Of a DNA stretch of 64,000 nucleotides, positions 33,124-42,815 are shown piece after piece. A model generated the notes under the pieces. The model saw nothing but the letters and a program-made list of their open reading frames with translations. It searched no databases and was not told where the DNA came from. This DNA comes from an uncultured Mobiluncus sp. (GTDB lineage: Bacteria > Actinomycetota > Actinomycetes > Actinomycetales > Actinomycetaceae). Made by a program: the position numbers and the translations under genes. How positions within the stretch are numbered: the stretch's first letter is position 1; the number at the start of each line of letters is the position of its first letter. The stretch covers positions 62,001-126,000 of the forward strand of contig NZ_CABTWO010000001.1 in assembly GCF_902488535.1 (NCBI RefSeq). Direction: 5' to 3'.

Positions 33124-34131
33124 ATGGCGAAAAAACGGGCTTTAGGCAGTGGTTTGGGCGCTTTGATTCCGGGTGCGCAGTCTCAGCCGCGCGGCGTGGA
33201 CGTGCTGGTCCCACCCAAACCGGGAGCGAACGCGACTAAAGGCAACGACAAAGTACACGAGCTATTGAGTCCCGATGCGATGCAGCGCAAGACAGCGAAC
33301 GCACCGGACGCGGCACTGGTGCCGGTTCCTGGCATGACGGTGCAAGAACTACCTATCGCGTCGATCAGCGCCAACCGGGCACAGCCACGCGAAGTGTTTG
33401 ATGAAGATGCTTTAGCGGAACTAGCGAACTCGATTCGCAGTGTCGGCATTTTGCAGCCCGTTACCGTGCGGCAAATCAGCACTGGAAAGAAACCGAAATA
33501 CGAGCTGGTCATGGGGGAGCGGCGGCTGCGGGCAGCAAAGCTCGCGGCACGCACCACGATTCCGGCCATTATCCGGGAAACCGCTGATGATGAGATGCGG
33601 GTGAACGCACTGCTGGAAAATATCCAACGCGTGAATCTTAATCCGTTAGAAGAAGCGGCCGCCTACCAACAGATGATTGAGGAACTGGGTGTCACCCAAG
33701 AAACCTTGGCGAAGCGGCTGTCACGTTCCCGCCCCCAGATTGCTAACACTTTACGGCTGCTGAAGCTACCCGCGGCGGTACAGGTGCAAGTTGCGGCCGG
33801 GGTGCTGTCCGCTGGTCACGCCCGCGCCCTGCTGGCGTTGGAGGACGCCAATGACATGACACAACTAGCGCAGCGCATTGTGGCCGAGGGCTTGTCGGTA
33901 CGCGCCACAGAGGAAATCGTGGCGGTGGGCGATCAACCTCAGAAAGCGGCGCCGAAAAAACGGCAAGCAACCCCGCTGAGCCCAGACTTGATGGAAATGA
34001 AAGCGCAGTTAGAGGACGTCTTGCAGACCCGAGTTATCCTGCAAGTCGGAAAGAGCAAAGGCAAAGTCACTATTGAGTTCGCCGACGGCGATGATTTAGC
34101 GCGCATTACCAAAATTATTGCCAGTCGCTAA
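33124..34131 (+). CDS. parB: Chromosome partitioning protein ParB
   Basis: ParB is a CTP-dependent clamp that loads at parS and spreads along DNA. The 335-residue protein starts with KKRALGSGLGALIPG, the ParA-stimulating tail. It has the CTP-binding pattern QPVTVRQ and GERRLRAAKLA (131-141), the NIQRVNLNPLEEAAAYQ box, and a helix-turn-helix (VTQETLAKRLSRSRPQIANTLRLL). A C-terminal dimerisation domain completes it. Two parS sites flank the gene pair. Length is normal. Confidence 0.96.
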   Translation: MAKKRALGSGLGALIPGAQSQPRGVDVLVPPKPGANATKGNDKVHELLSPDAMQRKTANAPDAALVPVPGMTVQELPIASISANRAQPREVFDEDALAELANSIRSVGILQPVTVRQISTGKKPKYELVMGERRLRAAKLAARTTIPAIIRETADDEMRVNALLENIQRVNLNPLEEAAAYQQMIEELGVTQETLAKRLSRSRPQIANTLRLLKLPAAVQVQVAAGVLSAGHARALLALEDANDMTQLAQRIVAEGLSVRATEEIVAVGDQPQKAAPKKRQATPLSPDLMEMKAQLEDVLQTRVILQVGKSKGKVTIEFADGDDLARITKIIASR

Positions 34132-34473
34132 AGCGCCGGACGTGCCCGTAACGCGTGTCAGGTAGGGCTGGGTGTCAGCCACGAGGCAGGTTTAAGCGAC
34201 AGCGGTACCCAGCTAAAAGTGTGGCAGGCCATTTTTATAAAATTTGACACCGAACTGCACGACCGAGCCGGGACAGGTACACCTAAAGCGTAACGTACAG
34301 CACAACGCAATTGTTTCACGTGAAACATCAACCGAGTCTGCCGGCAGAGCGTCACCTACCGCCCTTGAGAAACAGGTAGAGGAAAGACAAATCGGGTAAC
34401 CAACCGACCGGGCTTGTGACAAAAAATCGGGCAAAAAATCAATGCAGCCCGGTGAAAACCCCCGAAAGTTGCA
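34132..34473. other. Spacer after parB with parS site 2
   Basis: This 342-base stretch lies between the converging ends of parB and the aminotransferase gene. It contains the second perfect parS, TGTTTCACGTGAAACA, at 34312-34327. A copy of the dispersed motif (ACCGACCGGGCTTGTGACA) lies at about 34404-34422. GCTGGGT and ACCCAGC form a weak distant inverted repeat near 34170-34215. Minus-strand frames of 65-94 codons overlap the parS and look spurious. Confidence 0.8.
34312..34327. promoter_or_regulatory. parS centromere site 2
   Basis: This is an exact copy of the ParB-binding palindrome TGTTTCACGTGAAACA, 180 bases after the parB stop. With site 1 it brackets parA-parB, at about 4 and 6.4 kb from the start of dnaA. 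Confidence 0.97.
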
Positions 34474-35748
34474 TTAGGCGGACTTGGCGCTGGAAATCGC
34501 GGATGCTGCCTCGCCGTTAGCAATGAGAGCTTTTTCCTGTTCCACGGTGACGGCCAGGCGGCGGATACCTTCGCGGATTTGTTCCTCGGGAGGGTAGCAG
34601 TAGGCGATGCGCAGATAGTCAGAGCCGCGCCCGTCCGCATAGAAAGCCGTGCCCGAGACGTAGGCGACCAGGTTTTGGACCGCGCGGGGCAGCATGGCGT
34701 TCGTGTTGATGCCCTCGGGGAAATGAACCCAGGTGTAGAAACCGCCTACCGGGTGCGTCCAAGTGCAGTCGGGGAGGTATTTCTTAAGGGCTTCCAAGGT
34801 GGCGCGGGCCCGGCCGCGATACATGACCCGGAATTTGTCGACTTGACCGTACCAGTCGAAGTCGTGGAGGTATTTCGAGATAGACATTTCGGCGGCCATC
34901 GAAGGGGTCAAGATAGCGGTTTCGTTGGCTACCACTAGCTTTTGCGTAATCTGGTCGGGTGCCAGCGCCCAGCCGATACGAAACCCGGGAGCAAACATCT
35001 TTGAGAAGGAACCCAGGTAGATAATGCCTTCTGGATTCAAAGGTTGCAGGGCCGGATAGAGGTGCCCGTCAAAACCGAGCAAACCGTAGGGGTTATCTTC
35101 CAAAATCAGCAGGTGGTGGCGTTGGCAAATGTTCACAATTTGCGGACGGCGCTGTTCGGTGAGGGTCATGCCACCGGGGTTGTGAAAGTTCGGTACGGTA
35201 TAGAGGAACTTTGCTGGGCGGCCGGCCTTTTCCAGTTCGGTCGCGGCTTCGTCCAGGGCTTCGGGAATGAGTCCCTCTTCATCCATTAAAACGTGATGGA
35301 CATCACATTGATAGGAGTGGAACACCGAGAGGGCGCCGACATAGGAGGGCGCTTCGACCAAGATCGGGTCGCCAGGGTCCACAAAAAGCTGTGTGACCAG
35401 GTCTAATGCGTGCTGAGAACCGGCGGTGATGGTGACGTTGGCGGCGGAGGCGTGGATACCTTCCAGGCTCATAATGTCGGTGATTTGCTCGCGCAGCACT
35501 TCCAAACCCTGACCGCCGCCGTACTGCATAGCGGTGGCCCCGTCCTTTTCGAACATCTGCTGGAAGGAGCGCGCAATCTCACGCAGGGGCAAATCTTTCA
35601 GGTTTGGCATCCCACCTGCCAAAGAGACCACCTCCGGGCGGGAGGCGACGGCAAATAAGGCTCGCGTTTCGCTGATTTGCAGGTTGCTGGCGCGCACCGA
35701 AAATCGGTCCGACCAGTCGGTTTGGCTCGTTACAGAAGCTGAAGTCAT
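34474..35748 (-). CDS. PLP-dependent class I/II aminotransferase
   Basis: The 424-residue cytoplasmic enzyme belongs to fold type I aminotransferases close to LysN/2-aminoadipate and KAT-like enzymes. Visible marks are YGGGQGLEVLREQI, TAGSQHALDLV, the pyridoxal contact NFHNPGG, EDNPYG, the lysine in GSFSKMFAPGFRIGW (Lys250) and the C-terminal YLRIAYCYP. I start at the ATG at 35748 because AAGGA lies six bases before it; an upstream in-frame ATG would add 19 residues with no site. The substrate may be an aromatic, branched or aminoadipate-type amino acid and cannot be fixed. The spacer 35749-36008 holds no visible gene. Confidence 0.88.
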   Translation of the reverse strand: MTSASVTSQTDWSDRFSVRASNLQISETRALFAVASRPEVVSLAGGMPNLKDLPLREIARSFQQMFEKDGATAMQYGGGQGLEVLREQITDIMSLEGIHASAANVTITAGSQHALDLVTQLFVDPGDPILVEAPSYVGALSVFHSYQCDVHHVLMDEEGLIPEALDEAATELEKAGRPAKFLYTVPNFHNPGGMTLTEQRRPQIVNICQRHHLLILEDNPYGLLGFDGHLYPALQPLNPEGIIYLGSFSKMFAPGFRIGWALAPDQITQKLVVANETAILTPSMAAEMSISKYLHDFDWYGQVDKFRVMYRGRARATLEALKKYLPDCTWTHPVGGFYTWVHFPEGINTNAMLPRAVQNLVAYVSGTAFYADGRGSDYLRIAYCYPPEEQIREGIRRLAVTVEQEKALIANGEAASAISSAKSA

Positions 35749-36008
35749 AACACGTTCCTTAGAGAGAGTTACCTGCAAGTTTACGCTGGGGCGAAACTGA
35801 GCCAAAATTTCGGGGCAACATACCGAGATACGAATGCGGTCCCGCGCTGGGCCCGGGAGAAAGGAGTAAAGCCGGAGACCCCAGCGAAGGACCGCGGAGT
35901 AGTGTTTGTCTTTCCATTGTAAAGGTTAAAACGCAAACACGGAGGCGAATTCGGCACCAAAGACGCAAAGGCGTCACGGCAGGTGCGATAAGCGCAGGTT
36001 GGCTGCGA

Positions 36009-36335
36009 TTAGGCGAGGGCGGCTTCGATTTCTGCCTTGAACTGAGAACGCGGCCGGCCCCCGATAATCTGGTGAACGACCTTGCCACCCTTGAAAATGT
36101 TGAAAGTCGGAATGGCGGAAACGCCGTACTGAGCCTGGATTGACGGGTTGTTATCAACGTCACACTTGGCGACTTTCAGGCGATCGCCAAAGTCAGCGGC
36201 AATCTGATCCACAATCGGCGCCATCTGACGACACGGACCACACCAGACCGCCCAGAAATCCACCAGCACCGGAACGTCAGATTCCAAAACCTCGGCCGTG
36301 AAATTGCTTTCGCTCACTTCAATCGCATTGGACAT
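36009..36335 (-). CDS. trxA: Thioredoxin
   Basis: This 108-residue cytoplasmic disulfide reductant carries the catalytic WCGPC at 31-35, preceded by VLVDFWAV, and the cis-Pro loop SAIPTFNIF. The end GGRPRSQFKAEIEAAL is typical. The start is the ATG at 36335, with AAAGG upstream; an in-frame ATG nine codons earlier has no good site. trxB ends 71 bases upstream on the same strand, so the reductase and its substrate are probably co-transcribed. Confidence 0.96.
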   Translation of the reverse strand: MSNAIEVSESNFTAEVLESDVPVLVDFWAVWCGPCRQMAPIVDQIAADFGDRLKVAKCDVDNNPSIQAQYGVSAIPTFNIFKGGKVVHQIIGGRPRSQFKAEIEAALA

Positions 36336-36406
36336 AATGTTTACCTTTCTCTCATGTTTCATCTCTCTCGGTTGTAGTGCCGAGAGAAAAGTACTGTTCA
36401 GTGGGC

Positions 36407-37342
36407 TCAGAGCTTAATCTGAGCGTCTTGGTCTTTAATGTAGCGGTCCGCGTCAATGGCCGCGCGGCAGCCGGAAGCCGCCGAAGTCACCGCTTGGCGA
36501 TAAATCGCGTCCGTGACGTCCCCCGCGGCGAACACGCCCGGCATGGAAGTGCGCGTGGAGGGTGAATCGACCCAAATGTTGCCTTGTGCATCCAACTGCA
36601 GCTGATCCTTGACCAGTTCGGTACGCGGCAGGTGACCGGCGGCAATGAAGATGCCGCCGACCGGCACAGTCTTAGTTTCCCCAGTTTTCACGTTGCGCAA
36701 CGTGACGGTCTCCACCTTGTCCGTGCCGTTAATGGACTCCACAACCGTGTCGAACTCAAATGAAATCTTTTCTTCGTTAAACGCCTTGGCCTGCATCGCC
36801 GCGCTGGCTCGCAGCTCATCGCGGCGGTGCACCACCGTGACCGAGGAACCGTAGTGAGTCAGGAACACGGCCTCCTCCATCGCGGAGTCCCCACCACCTA
36901 CGACCATGATGGGTTGATCGCGGAAAAAGAACCCGTCACACGTGGCGCAGTAGGACACTCCGTGGCCGGCGTGTTCCTCTTCGCCCGGAACGTCCAAAGT
37001 GCGGTAACCCGACCCGGTCGCGATAATGACCGTGCGGCCCTGGTGCGTACCCTCATCAGTCACGACAGTCTTAATGTCGCCGCGCAGATCCAGTTTCAGG
37101 GCGTCCTCATAGATAACCTCAACCCCGAAACGCTCAGTTTGTTCCAGCATTTCCTGCATCAAGTCCGGGCCCTGAATCCCGTCCTTGAAACCGGGATAGT
37201 TTTCTACCAAGGTCGTGTTCATCAGCATCCCACCGATGTTCATCGACCCCGCCACCAGCAGTGTTTTCAAAGCGGCTCGTCCCGCGTAAATCCCAGCGGT
37301 GTAACCGGCCGGACCTGAACCGATAATAATGACGTCGTACAA
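36407..37342 (-). CDS. trxB: Thioredoxin-disulfide reductase
   Basis: TrxB is an NADPH- and FAD-dependent flavoenzyme that reduces thioredoxin. The 311-residue protein begins YDVIIIGSGPAG, the FAD fold. It has the redox pair Cys132-Cys135 in SYCATCDGFF, then VVGGGDSAMEEA for NADPH and FAAGDVTD near the end. I choose the TTG at 37342, with AAAGGGAG seven bases before it, because the length then matches the family. The frame stays open for about 70 codons further up, but that stretch has no family similarity. trxA follows. Confidence 0.95.
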   Translation of the reverse strand: MYDVIIIGSGPAGYTAGIYAGRAALKTLLVAGSMNIGGMLMNTTLVENYPGFKDGIQGPDLMQEMLEQTERFGVEVIYEDALKLDLRGDIKTVVTDEGTHQGRTVIIATGSGYRTLDVPGEEEHAGHGVSYCATCDGFFFRDQPIMVVGGGDSAMEEAVFLTHYGSSVTVVHRRDELRASAAMQAKAFNEEKISFEFDTVVESINGTDKVETVTLRNVKTGETKTVPVGGIFIAAGHLPRTELVKDQLQLDAQGNIWVDSPSTRTSMPGVFAAGDVTDAIYRQAVTSAASGCRAAIDADRYIKDQDAQIKL

Positions 37343-37482
37343 AAAGGACTCCCTTTGGTAAGAAAACAATAGATGAGATTTATTGTAGCTGTGAATCCTT
37401 ACCAAGGGGATAGAATTCGCTGAGAGCCGAGCGAAAACTGTGACGAAAGCCACCTGACTTGGGAAAACCCCACGAAGAAAAC

Positions 37483-38403
37483 CTAACCGAGAACCTGAAT
37501 CTCGGAAATATTCAAACGGTACTCGCCGCCGGCAGCGGTAGGCATCTCGGTACACCACAAAACCAGGCTGTTCGTTTCCACCGGCTGAGCCAGATGGTAG
37601 GTAATTGTGGAGGACAAGGGTTGAGACCCCAAGACGGTAGCCTGCCGGAAATTCTCGGCATTGCCCTGGCGCAGTTCCAGATTGCCTCCTGTCGAGGCGG
37701 AGTTCACCACAACCTTCTTAACCTTAACCGGGGAGTCTCCAAGGTTTATCACCAGACCGTAGCCGCGTCCGCCAGCCAACACCTCTGACCGCAGTGCGGC
37801 AGTGCGCCAAGACGTTTCGGTCTTACCGTCAATCGCTAAGCCCGCCAGCTCGGGATGGTCGTAGCCATCGGGCAGACCCGAGACCGAAGCCACACCGGTT
37901 ATGGGCAGCGGGGTCGGCTCGGCTTCGGGAAGCACCTGCAAGTCAGGGACGGGGGACAGATCCAGGGAAGTATCGGCTTTTAGTGACGAAGAATGCGGCC
38001 AGAACCAGGCAAACAGCGCCAACATCGCCACCGCTACCACTCCCAGCACTGTGATTTTTAAGGTCAGAGCCGATTCGCCAGCGGGGACTTCCTCATGGTT
38101 AGGGGTGTAATCGGTGGCAGCCTGGCGGGCATTGGTAAGGCTGGTGTTCAAAACTTCGGTAGTTCCCGCTTTCCAAGTGGCCCAGTCTTTGCGTAGGCGC
38201 GTGCGGTCAGCGCCCCGGGATTTGCCGGTAACCTCGGCAATAACGTCCTCACCGGTCAAGGTATCTTCGTCAGGCACGTCAATGACGTGTTCCTCAGATT
38301 CAGCCGCTGAGGGCGAATCGTTGAATAGTGGAGTGGGCTGGGGAGGAACGCCGGCAGAGACAGAACGGAACACCGGTGCGCCATTTGACTTGGTGTTATC
38401 CAC
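37483..38403 (-). CDS. Membrane protein with extracellular discoidin-like domain, next to murJ
   Basis: The 306-residue protein has a polar cytoplasmic region (1-112), one membrane helix (about 113-135) and an outside part. That part starts with a Pro-rich linker and continues as a beta-rich domain (about 165-306), with LAIDGKTETSWRT, GYGLVINLGDSPVKVKKVVV and TNSLVLWCTE. This is the pattern of an F5/8 type C-like (discoidin) fold. In mycobacteria the MurJ-linked protein carries a pseudokinase and a similar outer domain on one chain. Here the domain is a separate gene downstream of murJ and no kinase is visible. It probably takes part in control of lipid II export; ligand unknown. Confidence 0.7.
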   Translation of the reverse strand: MDNTKSNGAPVFRSVSAGVPPQPTPLFNDSPSAAESEEHVIDVPDEDTLTGEDVIAEVTGKSRGADRTRLRKDWATWKAGTTEVLNTSLTNARQAATDYTPNHEEVPAGESALTLKITVLGVVAVAMLALFAWFWPHSSSLKADTSLDLSPVPDLQVLPEAEPTPLPITGVASVSGLPDGYDHPELAGLAIDGKTETSWRTAALRSEVLAGGRGYGLVINLGDSPVKVKKVVVNSASTGGNLELRQGNAENFRQATVLGSQPLSSTITYHLAQPVETNSLVLWCTEMPTAAGGEYRLNISEIQVLG

Positions 38404-38555
38404 GCCGCCCCCTTAATTTCAGCCGATTTAATGTATATTAGCCTGTGTTTGAAAATCGCGGCAAAACATAGAGGATTTCCTCTAATCCGGTAAAACTGGG
38501 ATAAATTCACACATTTGCGTGATATCTCACGAAAGCCGAGAAGTTTTGTTACGGG

Positions 38556-40286
38556 TTAGTGCCGGCGTAGCTTTGCGGCGAATCCCCGCACTTCGCGCAC
38601 TCGGAAAAACCACAGCACTGCGAAGTATAGGGGAGCCATCACCAGCGCCACCACCAGGCAACGCCACGCCCCGGAAAGAAAAGTGGCACCGTAAGTCCAG
38701 TTCGCGCCGGGAGCAGGAATAACGAAGGTCAACAGCACCCAAGCTGGAATCCCCGCCACGACGACCGCCACCAACAAACGCAGGTAATGACCGAGAACCT
38801 GGGTAAACACGGCTTTTGAAAAACCCCGGCGGCGCAACATAACCAAACCCAACAGCGCCGAAGAACTCAGGGACAACGGCTCGGCCGCGGCCGTAACCGG
38901 AACCCAGAAAGAGGGACTGAGCAGGACGTACGCAATGAAACCGAGAATGGCAGTCAGGAAGGGGAAGGGCAGCATCAAGAAAAACTGGGTGCGAGTGTCC
39001 TCCAGCGAATACAGGGCGCGTGAGGTGGTGGAAAAAATGACTTGCCCCGGAATGCCCAAACTCAAAATGATGAGAATGACGCCTAAGGCTTGGGCCTGCT
39101 GGGGAGGAAGGGCAGTGGCGGTGACATTGGCCAAGGGCAGCGCTCCCACAATCAACATACCTGCCAAAAGGAAGTTGAACAGGCTGGACAGCCGGGCGGC
39201 ATGCATGTAATCCTCAGCCAAAGCTGGGATGTCTTCCCTGGTGGCGTGCAGAGCCATGGAAGTGAAGACCGCGGTCGTCACGGAAATCGTCACCAGAGAT
39301 TGGGGCAGCATGTACAGCGTGTTGGCGTATTGGTAGATAGCGAAACCGGGATAGAAATTACCGTCCAGCTGACCGGCGCCGTTGGCCGCTGAAGCGATAC
39401 GCGCCACTATCAAATTCATGCACGTATTGGCTATCAGGCCCGCGAATGCCCAGGCCGCGACCCGCCCGGTGTGACGAAAACCTAAACCGTGCCAGTGAAA
39501 ATTGGCGCGGAGCCGGAAACCGAGGTGCATCAGGGGAAACACCAAAATTATCGCTTGCAGGACAATCCCCAACGTCATGGAACCGGCCAAAAGGGCAATC
39601 CGGGCCGCATCCCACTTCGACACATCAAAGTCGTGGGCCGGGGCGGTGCCGTAAAAGTTGATGAACACTCCCAGTCCGGCAATCCCCACCAGGTTATTCA
39701 CCACCGGGGACCACATGTAGGGACCGAAACTGGACAGGGAGTTCAACACCTGTCCCAGTAGGGCGTAAGTGCCGTAAAAGAAGATTTGGGGCAGACACCA
39801 CAGCGCAAAAATGACGGTGAGGTTAAACAGTTTCGGCTGCATTCCGCCCGCGAACAGCATCACCAGGGGCCAAGCCAGAGCCACCGACAGCACAGTCAAA
39901 CCCAATAAAGCGATAGAAGCCAGGGTGAGCAGGGCGTTTACCCGATCGACCCCCTCTTTACCGCTGTTGTTCGCCAGCGCGCGCACAATGGTGGGCACCA
40001 GAATCGCGTTCAAAATCCCGCCCGCCAGCAGGTTATACAGCGTGTTGGGCAAGATATTTGCGGTGTTGAAAGAGTCGGCGATACCGAACCCGCCAATGGC
40101 CACCACCAGCAGCCATTGGCGCACGAAGCCCAGCACGCGGGACACCAGGGTTCCCGCCGCCATGATGGCGCTGGATTTGCCCGTTTTCGTATTTGCCACC
40201 CCGTCAGCGACTTTGCGCAGCTGCGGGGGCTGTTTCGGGTTCGGGCTGGAATCCGGCACCGGTTCGTTCATCGGGTTTTCACTCAC
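38556..40286 (-). CDS. murJ: Lipid II flippase MurJ
   Basis: MurJ moves the peptidoglycan precursor lipid II across the membrane. The 576-residue protein has about 14 hydrophobic helices and the MviN/MurJ marks: SAIMAAGTLVSRVLGFVRQWLL at the start, DSFNTANILPNTLYNLLAGG, and the later PQIFFYGTYALLGQVLNS. The start is GTG with GGGAG upstream and overlaps the end of the DUF6049 gene by eight bases. It therefore belongs to a Nudix-DUF6049-murJ operon. There is no fused kinase domain, unlike the mycobacterial form. Confidence 0.95.
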   Translation of the reverse strand: MSENPMNEPVPDSSPNPKQPPQLRKVADGVANTKTGKSSAIMAAGTLVSRVLGFVRQWLLVVAIGGFGIADSFNTANILPNTLYNLLAGGILNAILVPTIVRALANNSGKEGVDRVNALLTLASIALLGLTVLSVALAWPLVMLFAGGMQPKLFNLTVIFALWCLPQIFFYGTYALLGQVLNSLSSFGPYMWSPVVNNLVGIAGLGVFINFYGTAPAHDFDVSKWDAARIALLAGSMTLGIVLQAIILVFPLMHLGFRLRANFHWHGLGFRHTGRVAAWAFAGLIANTCMNLIVARIASAANGAGQLDGNFYPGFAIYQYANTLYMLPQSLVTISVTTAVFTSMALHATREDIPALAEDYMHAARLSSLFNFLLAGMLIVGALPLANVTATALPPQQAQALGVILIILSLGIPGQVIFSTTSRALYSLEDTRTQFFLMLPFPFLTAILGFIAYVLLSPSFWVPVTAAAEPLSLSSSALLGLVMLRRRGFSKAVFTQVLGHYLRLLVAVVVAGIPAWVLLTFVIPAPGANWTYGATFLSGAWRCLVVALVMAPLYFAVLWFFRVREVRGFAAKLRRH

Positions 40287-42813
40287 GCCTGTCTCCCGTT
40301 TTGAGCTTACGGTTCTTTGGGCCTTTCACGATACGCCGGACTATCCCGAAAACCAACACGGCAGCCAGCAAGCCAGCGACAATGTAGGTTCCGGTGGACT
40401 CCCATTCAGCCCTGACCCGCACCTGGATAGTTTCCGGCGCACCGATGCTTTGCCCCGCCGGGTTGGTCAGCTGCACAGTAACCTGCACGTCTCCTGAACC
40501 GATTGCTTTCACGGGAATACGGAACTGGCCGATGGAGTGGGGCGCAATCGTGAGAGTCTCGACCTGACCGAACTGCAGGCGCGTATCCGTTGGGGTCAGT
40601 TTCAGGCGCACGCTCACGGCTTGATCCCAGCCGTTAGATACGGAAATCGGCACTTGGGCGCTCTTATCGATGAGGTTGATGACCGAAGCCGGTTGGGCTT
40701 GAACCAGGCCAAGCAGAGCAGTGGACACATCAGGATCAAGCGTGTTCGGGGCAATGTCAAGATCAGCCGGGTTTTGCGGATGACGGGCGTGGTCAATTGC
40801 GGTCTGTTTTTCCGCCGCGGTGCCTGTCGCCCAAATCAGCCCGTCAGGGGCAGAACCCGCACAAGACGCACAGTTGCTTGCGACTTGAAGTGCGTCAAAC
40901 ATGAGTTGGAAACGTTGCGGATCGGCCATGGTAGCACTGAGAGCCTCGGCTGCTTTCAGATTATTGGCCGCAGCTATGGACGGGTTGGAATACCAAATCA
41001 CGCTGGGAAGGTTACGTTTCGGGTCGGAATTGGTTGAGCCAGAGGTAAAAATGCTTGGGTCAGTCGGTGCCGGGTAAGGGTCAGGCACAGTCACAGTTAC
41101 CGTGTTAGCTGGGGTTTTACCCGCAACTTTGGGGCTGTCGGGGCGAACCGTGTTCCAGGCGGGGAACGTCAACCAGCGGGCCTGCGAAAGCCCCTCCATG
41201 ACGGCCTTTTGAGCGGCGTTGGCACTGTAATCGCGCTTAGTACCAGCCGCAAACAGGCGCGGGGCGAAAGGACGCTGCCGGGTCAAAACAGCGGTTTGCG
41301 CCAAAGCCCACTGACGGGCAGCCACCGGGGAAAGCTCGGTGGGCGAATCCGCGCCACCGGCTGGCGTTATGCCCGAAGTGTTGTCAGCAATCTTGTTCGT
41401 GCTGGCAGTGCCGGTTTGGTCGGCCGGATCAGAGGCAGGAAGCCCGTTTAAAAGGCGCGAAAGCTGAGCATCCAAAGTCCATCCGAGGCTTTGAATCGCC
41501 ATTTCCTCATGTCGGCCGACGAAGTTGATAAGACGGCGGGCATCCGGGTCATGGGACAGAGGACGCAGGTCATCACTGAATCCCGAATCGGGGGACAAAA
41601 TCATCGGGCGGTCTGCACCCCACAGCAGGTTTTCACCCGCCACGTCCCCCGATGGCAAGTATTTTTGGCTGAAATCGGGCCACAACAAAAGGTTTGCTCG
41701 GTAATCGGGAAGTTTTTCGCTGACTTTTTTGGCCAAGTCTGCGGCGGCTTCGTCAAGGCGTGAACGGGAGGAATCATCCAACCAAGACGTGTTCGCGGCC
41801 GCAAAGTCACCCGGAGGAAGATAAGCAATGGGTTGTTTTCCACACAATCCGCCCGCCAGACTGTTGGCCACACTGGGCTGGGTCGGGGTTGGGTGCGGGG
41901 TTTCGGCAGCTGGTTGGGTCGGCCCGTTTTCAAGGTTCAGTAGGTTCGCCGCGTCGTTGATGCCGTTCAGTTCCGGTTCCAAGAGGAGCGGGTCAAAAAC
42001 GGGGGTCAGTCCGGTGGCGGTGGCCAGTTCGCACACTGTTTGCATCCGGGTACTGCTCACCTCAGCCAGGTTCGGCAGCGGCCAGGTCGAGGCCAAAATG
42101 TCAGCTTTGGTGGTAGTGAGTGGTACGAAAGCCAGCAGCTCGCTGGGCTCAAAGGCCGCCCCGGAATCCCAGAGCAAAAACGAGCGGTCCTGGGCACTGA
42201 CTGGCTCCAAACCGGTGTTGGACTTGACTTTGTTTGCCGAGGACGCTGCGGAATCCGGGGTAAAAGTCAAGGTCAACGGCCGAGGTCCCCACCGATCCGA
42301 GCCCCCCAAGGGCAAATCAGTCACCGGCACCCGCAGCGTCACCTGCTGGGGTTTGCCCGCGGTGAGGCGGGTCATTCGCTGGGTCGAGACGGTGTGGAGG
42401 TTTCTCTGCAAACGCGCGTCATTGTCCCGGGCGTCCATCCACTGGTTCAGTTCTTCGCGCGTGACGGGGGTTTGGGTCGAAACTTCGAGACTAAGCGTCC
42501 CTTGGGAGGCTTGGTGGTAATCAGAGTTGACCTCCAACAGGGCGTTTACAGTCAATTCGGTGGTGTCCGGCGTCACTATGGGGGTCATCGCGGTGATTTC
42601 CAGGTGAACGCCCTGATGATTGAAGCCCGATCTGCAGAAGGCCGGAGCGGAGCGTGAGCTGGTCGCGGACCTACAGGGGCTGGCAGAAGGGGTGGGGGAA
42701 GGTTTTTCCGTTTGGGCCTGTGCCAGGCCGAGCGTGCCGCCAGCCAGCGACACGACAGACAACGCCGCTAACCCGAGAAAGACTCGGGAAATAAACGAAA
42801 TCGACCGGTGCAC
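40279..42813 (-). CDS. DUF6049 exported membrane protein
   Basis: This large protein of about 844 residues has an N-terminal signal (SISFISRVFLGLAALSVVSL), a long extracellular part rich in Pro, Thr, Ser and Asp, and one C-terminal membrane helix (YIVAGLLAAVLVFGIV) with a basic tail. The first part LEITAMTPIVTP, the later GNYRANLLLWPD-like region and the final TGTYIVAGL match the DUF6049 proteins that lie between a Nudix gene and murJ across actinobacteria. I take the GTG at 42813, just after the Nudix stop, as start; a TTG at 42819 is possible. The function is unknown, probably cell-wall assembly. Confidence 0.84.
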   Translation of the reverse strand: MHRSISFISRVFLGLAALSVVSLAGGTLGLAQAQTEKPSPTPSASPCRSATSSRSAPAFCRSGFNHQGVHLEITAMTPIVTPDTTELTVNALLEVNSDYHQASQGTLSLEVSTQTPVTREELNQWMDARDNDARLQRNLHTVSTQRMTRLTAGKPQQVTLRVPVTDLPLGGSDRWGPRPLTLTFTPDSAASSANKVKSNTGLEPVSAQDRSFLLWDSGAAFEPSELLAFVPLTTTKADILASTWPLPNLAEVSSTRMQTVCELATATGLTPVFDPLLLEPELNGINDAANLLNLENGPTQPAAETPHPTPTQPSVANSLAGGLCGKQPIAYLPPGDFAAANTSWLDDSSRSRLDEAAADLAKKVSEKLPDYRANLLLWPDFSQKYLPSGDVAGENLLWGADRPMILSPDSGFSDDLRPLSHDPDARRLINFVGRHEEMAIQSLGWTLDAQLSRLLNGLPASDPADQTGTASTNKIADNTSGITPAGGADSPTELSPVAARQWALAQTAVLTRQRPFAPRLFAAGTKRDYSANAAQKAVMEGLSQARWLTFPAWNTVRPDSPKVAGKTPANTVTVTVPDPYPAPTDPSIFTSGSTNSDPKRNLPSVIWYSNPSIAAANNLKAAEALSATMADPQRFQLMFDALQVASNCASCAGSAPDGLIWATGTAAEKQTAIDHARHPQNPADLDIAPNTLDPDVSTALLGLVQAQPASVINLIDKSAQVPISVSNGWDQAVSVRLKLTPTDTRLQFGQVETLTIAPHSIGQFRIPVKAIGSGDVQVTVQLTNPAGQSIGAPETIQVRVRAEWESTGTYIVAGLLAAVLVFGIVRRIVKGPKNRKLKTGDRRE

Positions 42814-42815
42814 CT

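Noticed and set aside
34158..34640. Minus-strand frames around parS site 2
   Set aside because: They run through the parS palindrome and the aminotransferase 3' end and have no protein character.
37343..37558. N-terminal extension of thioredoxin reductase
   Set aside because: The open frame continues upstream, but the family starts at YDVIIIGSGPAG and a good ribosome binding site precedes the TTG at 37342.
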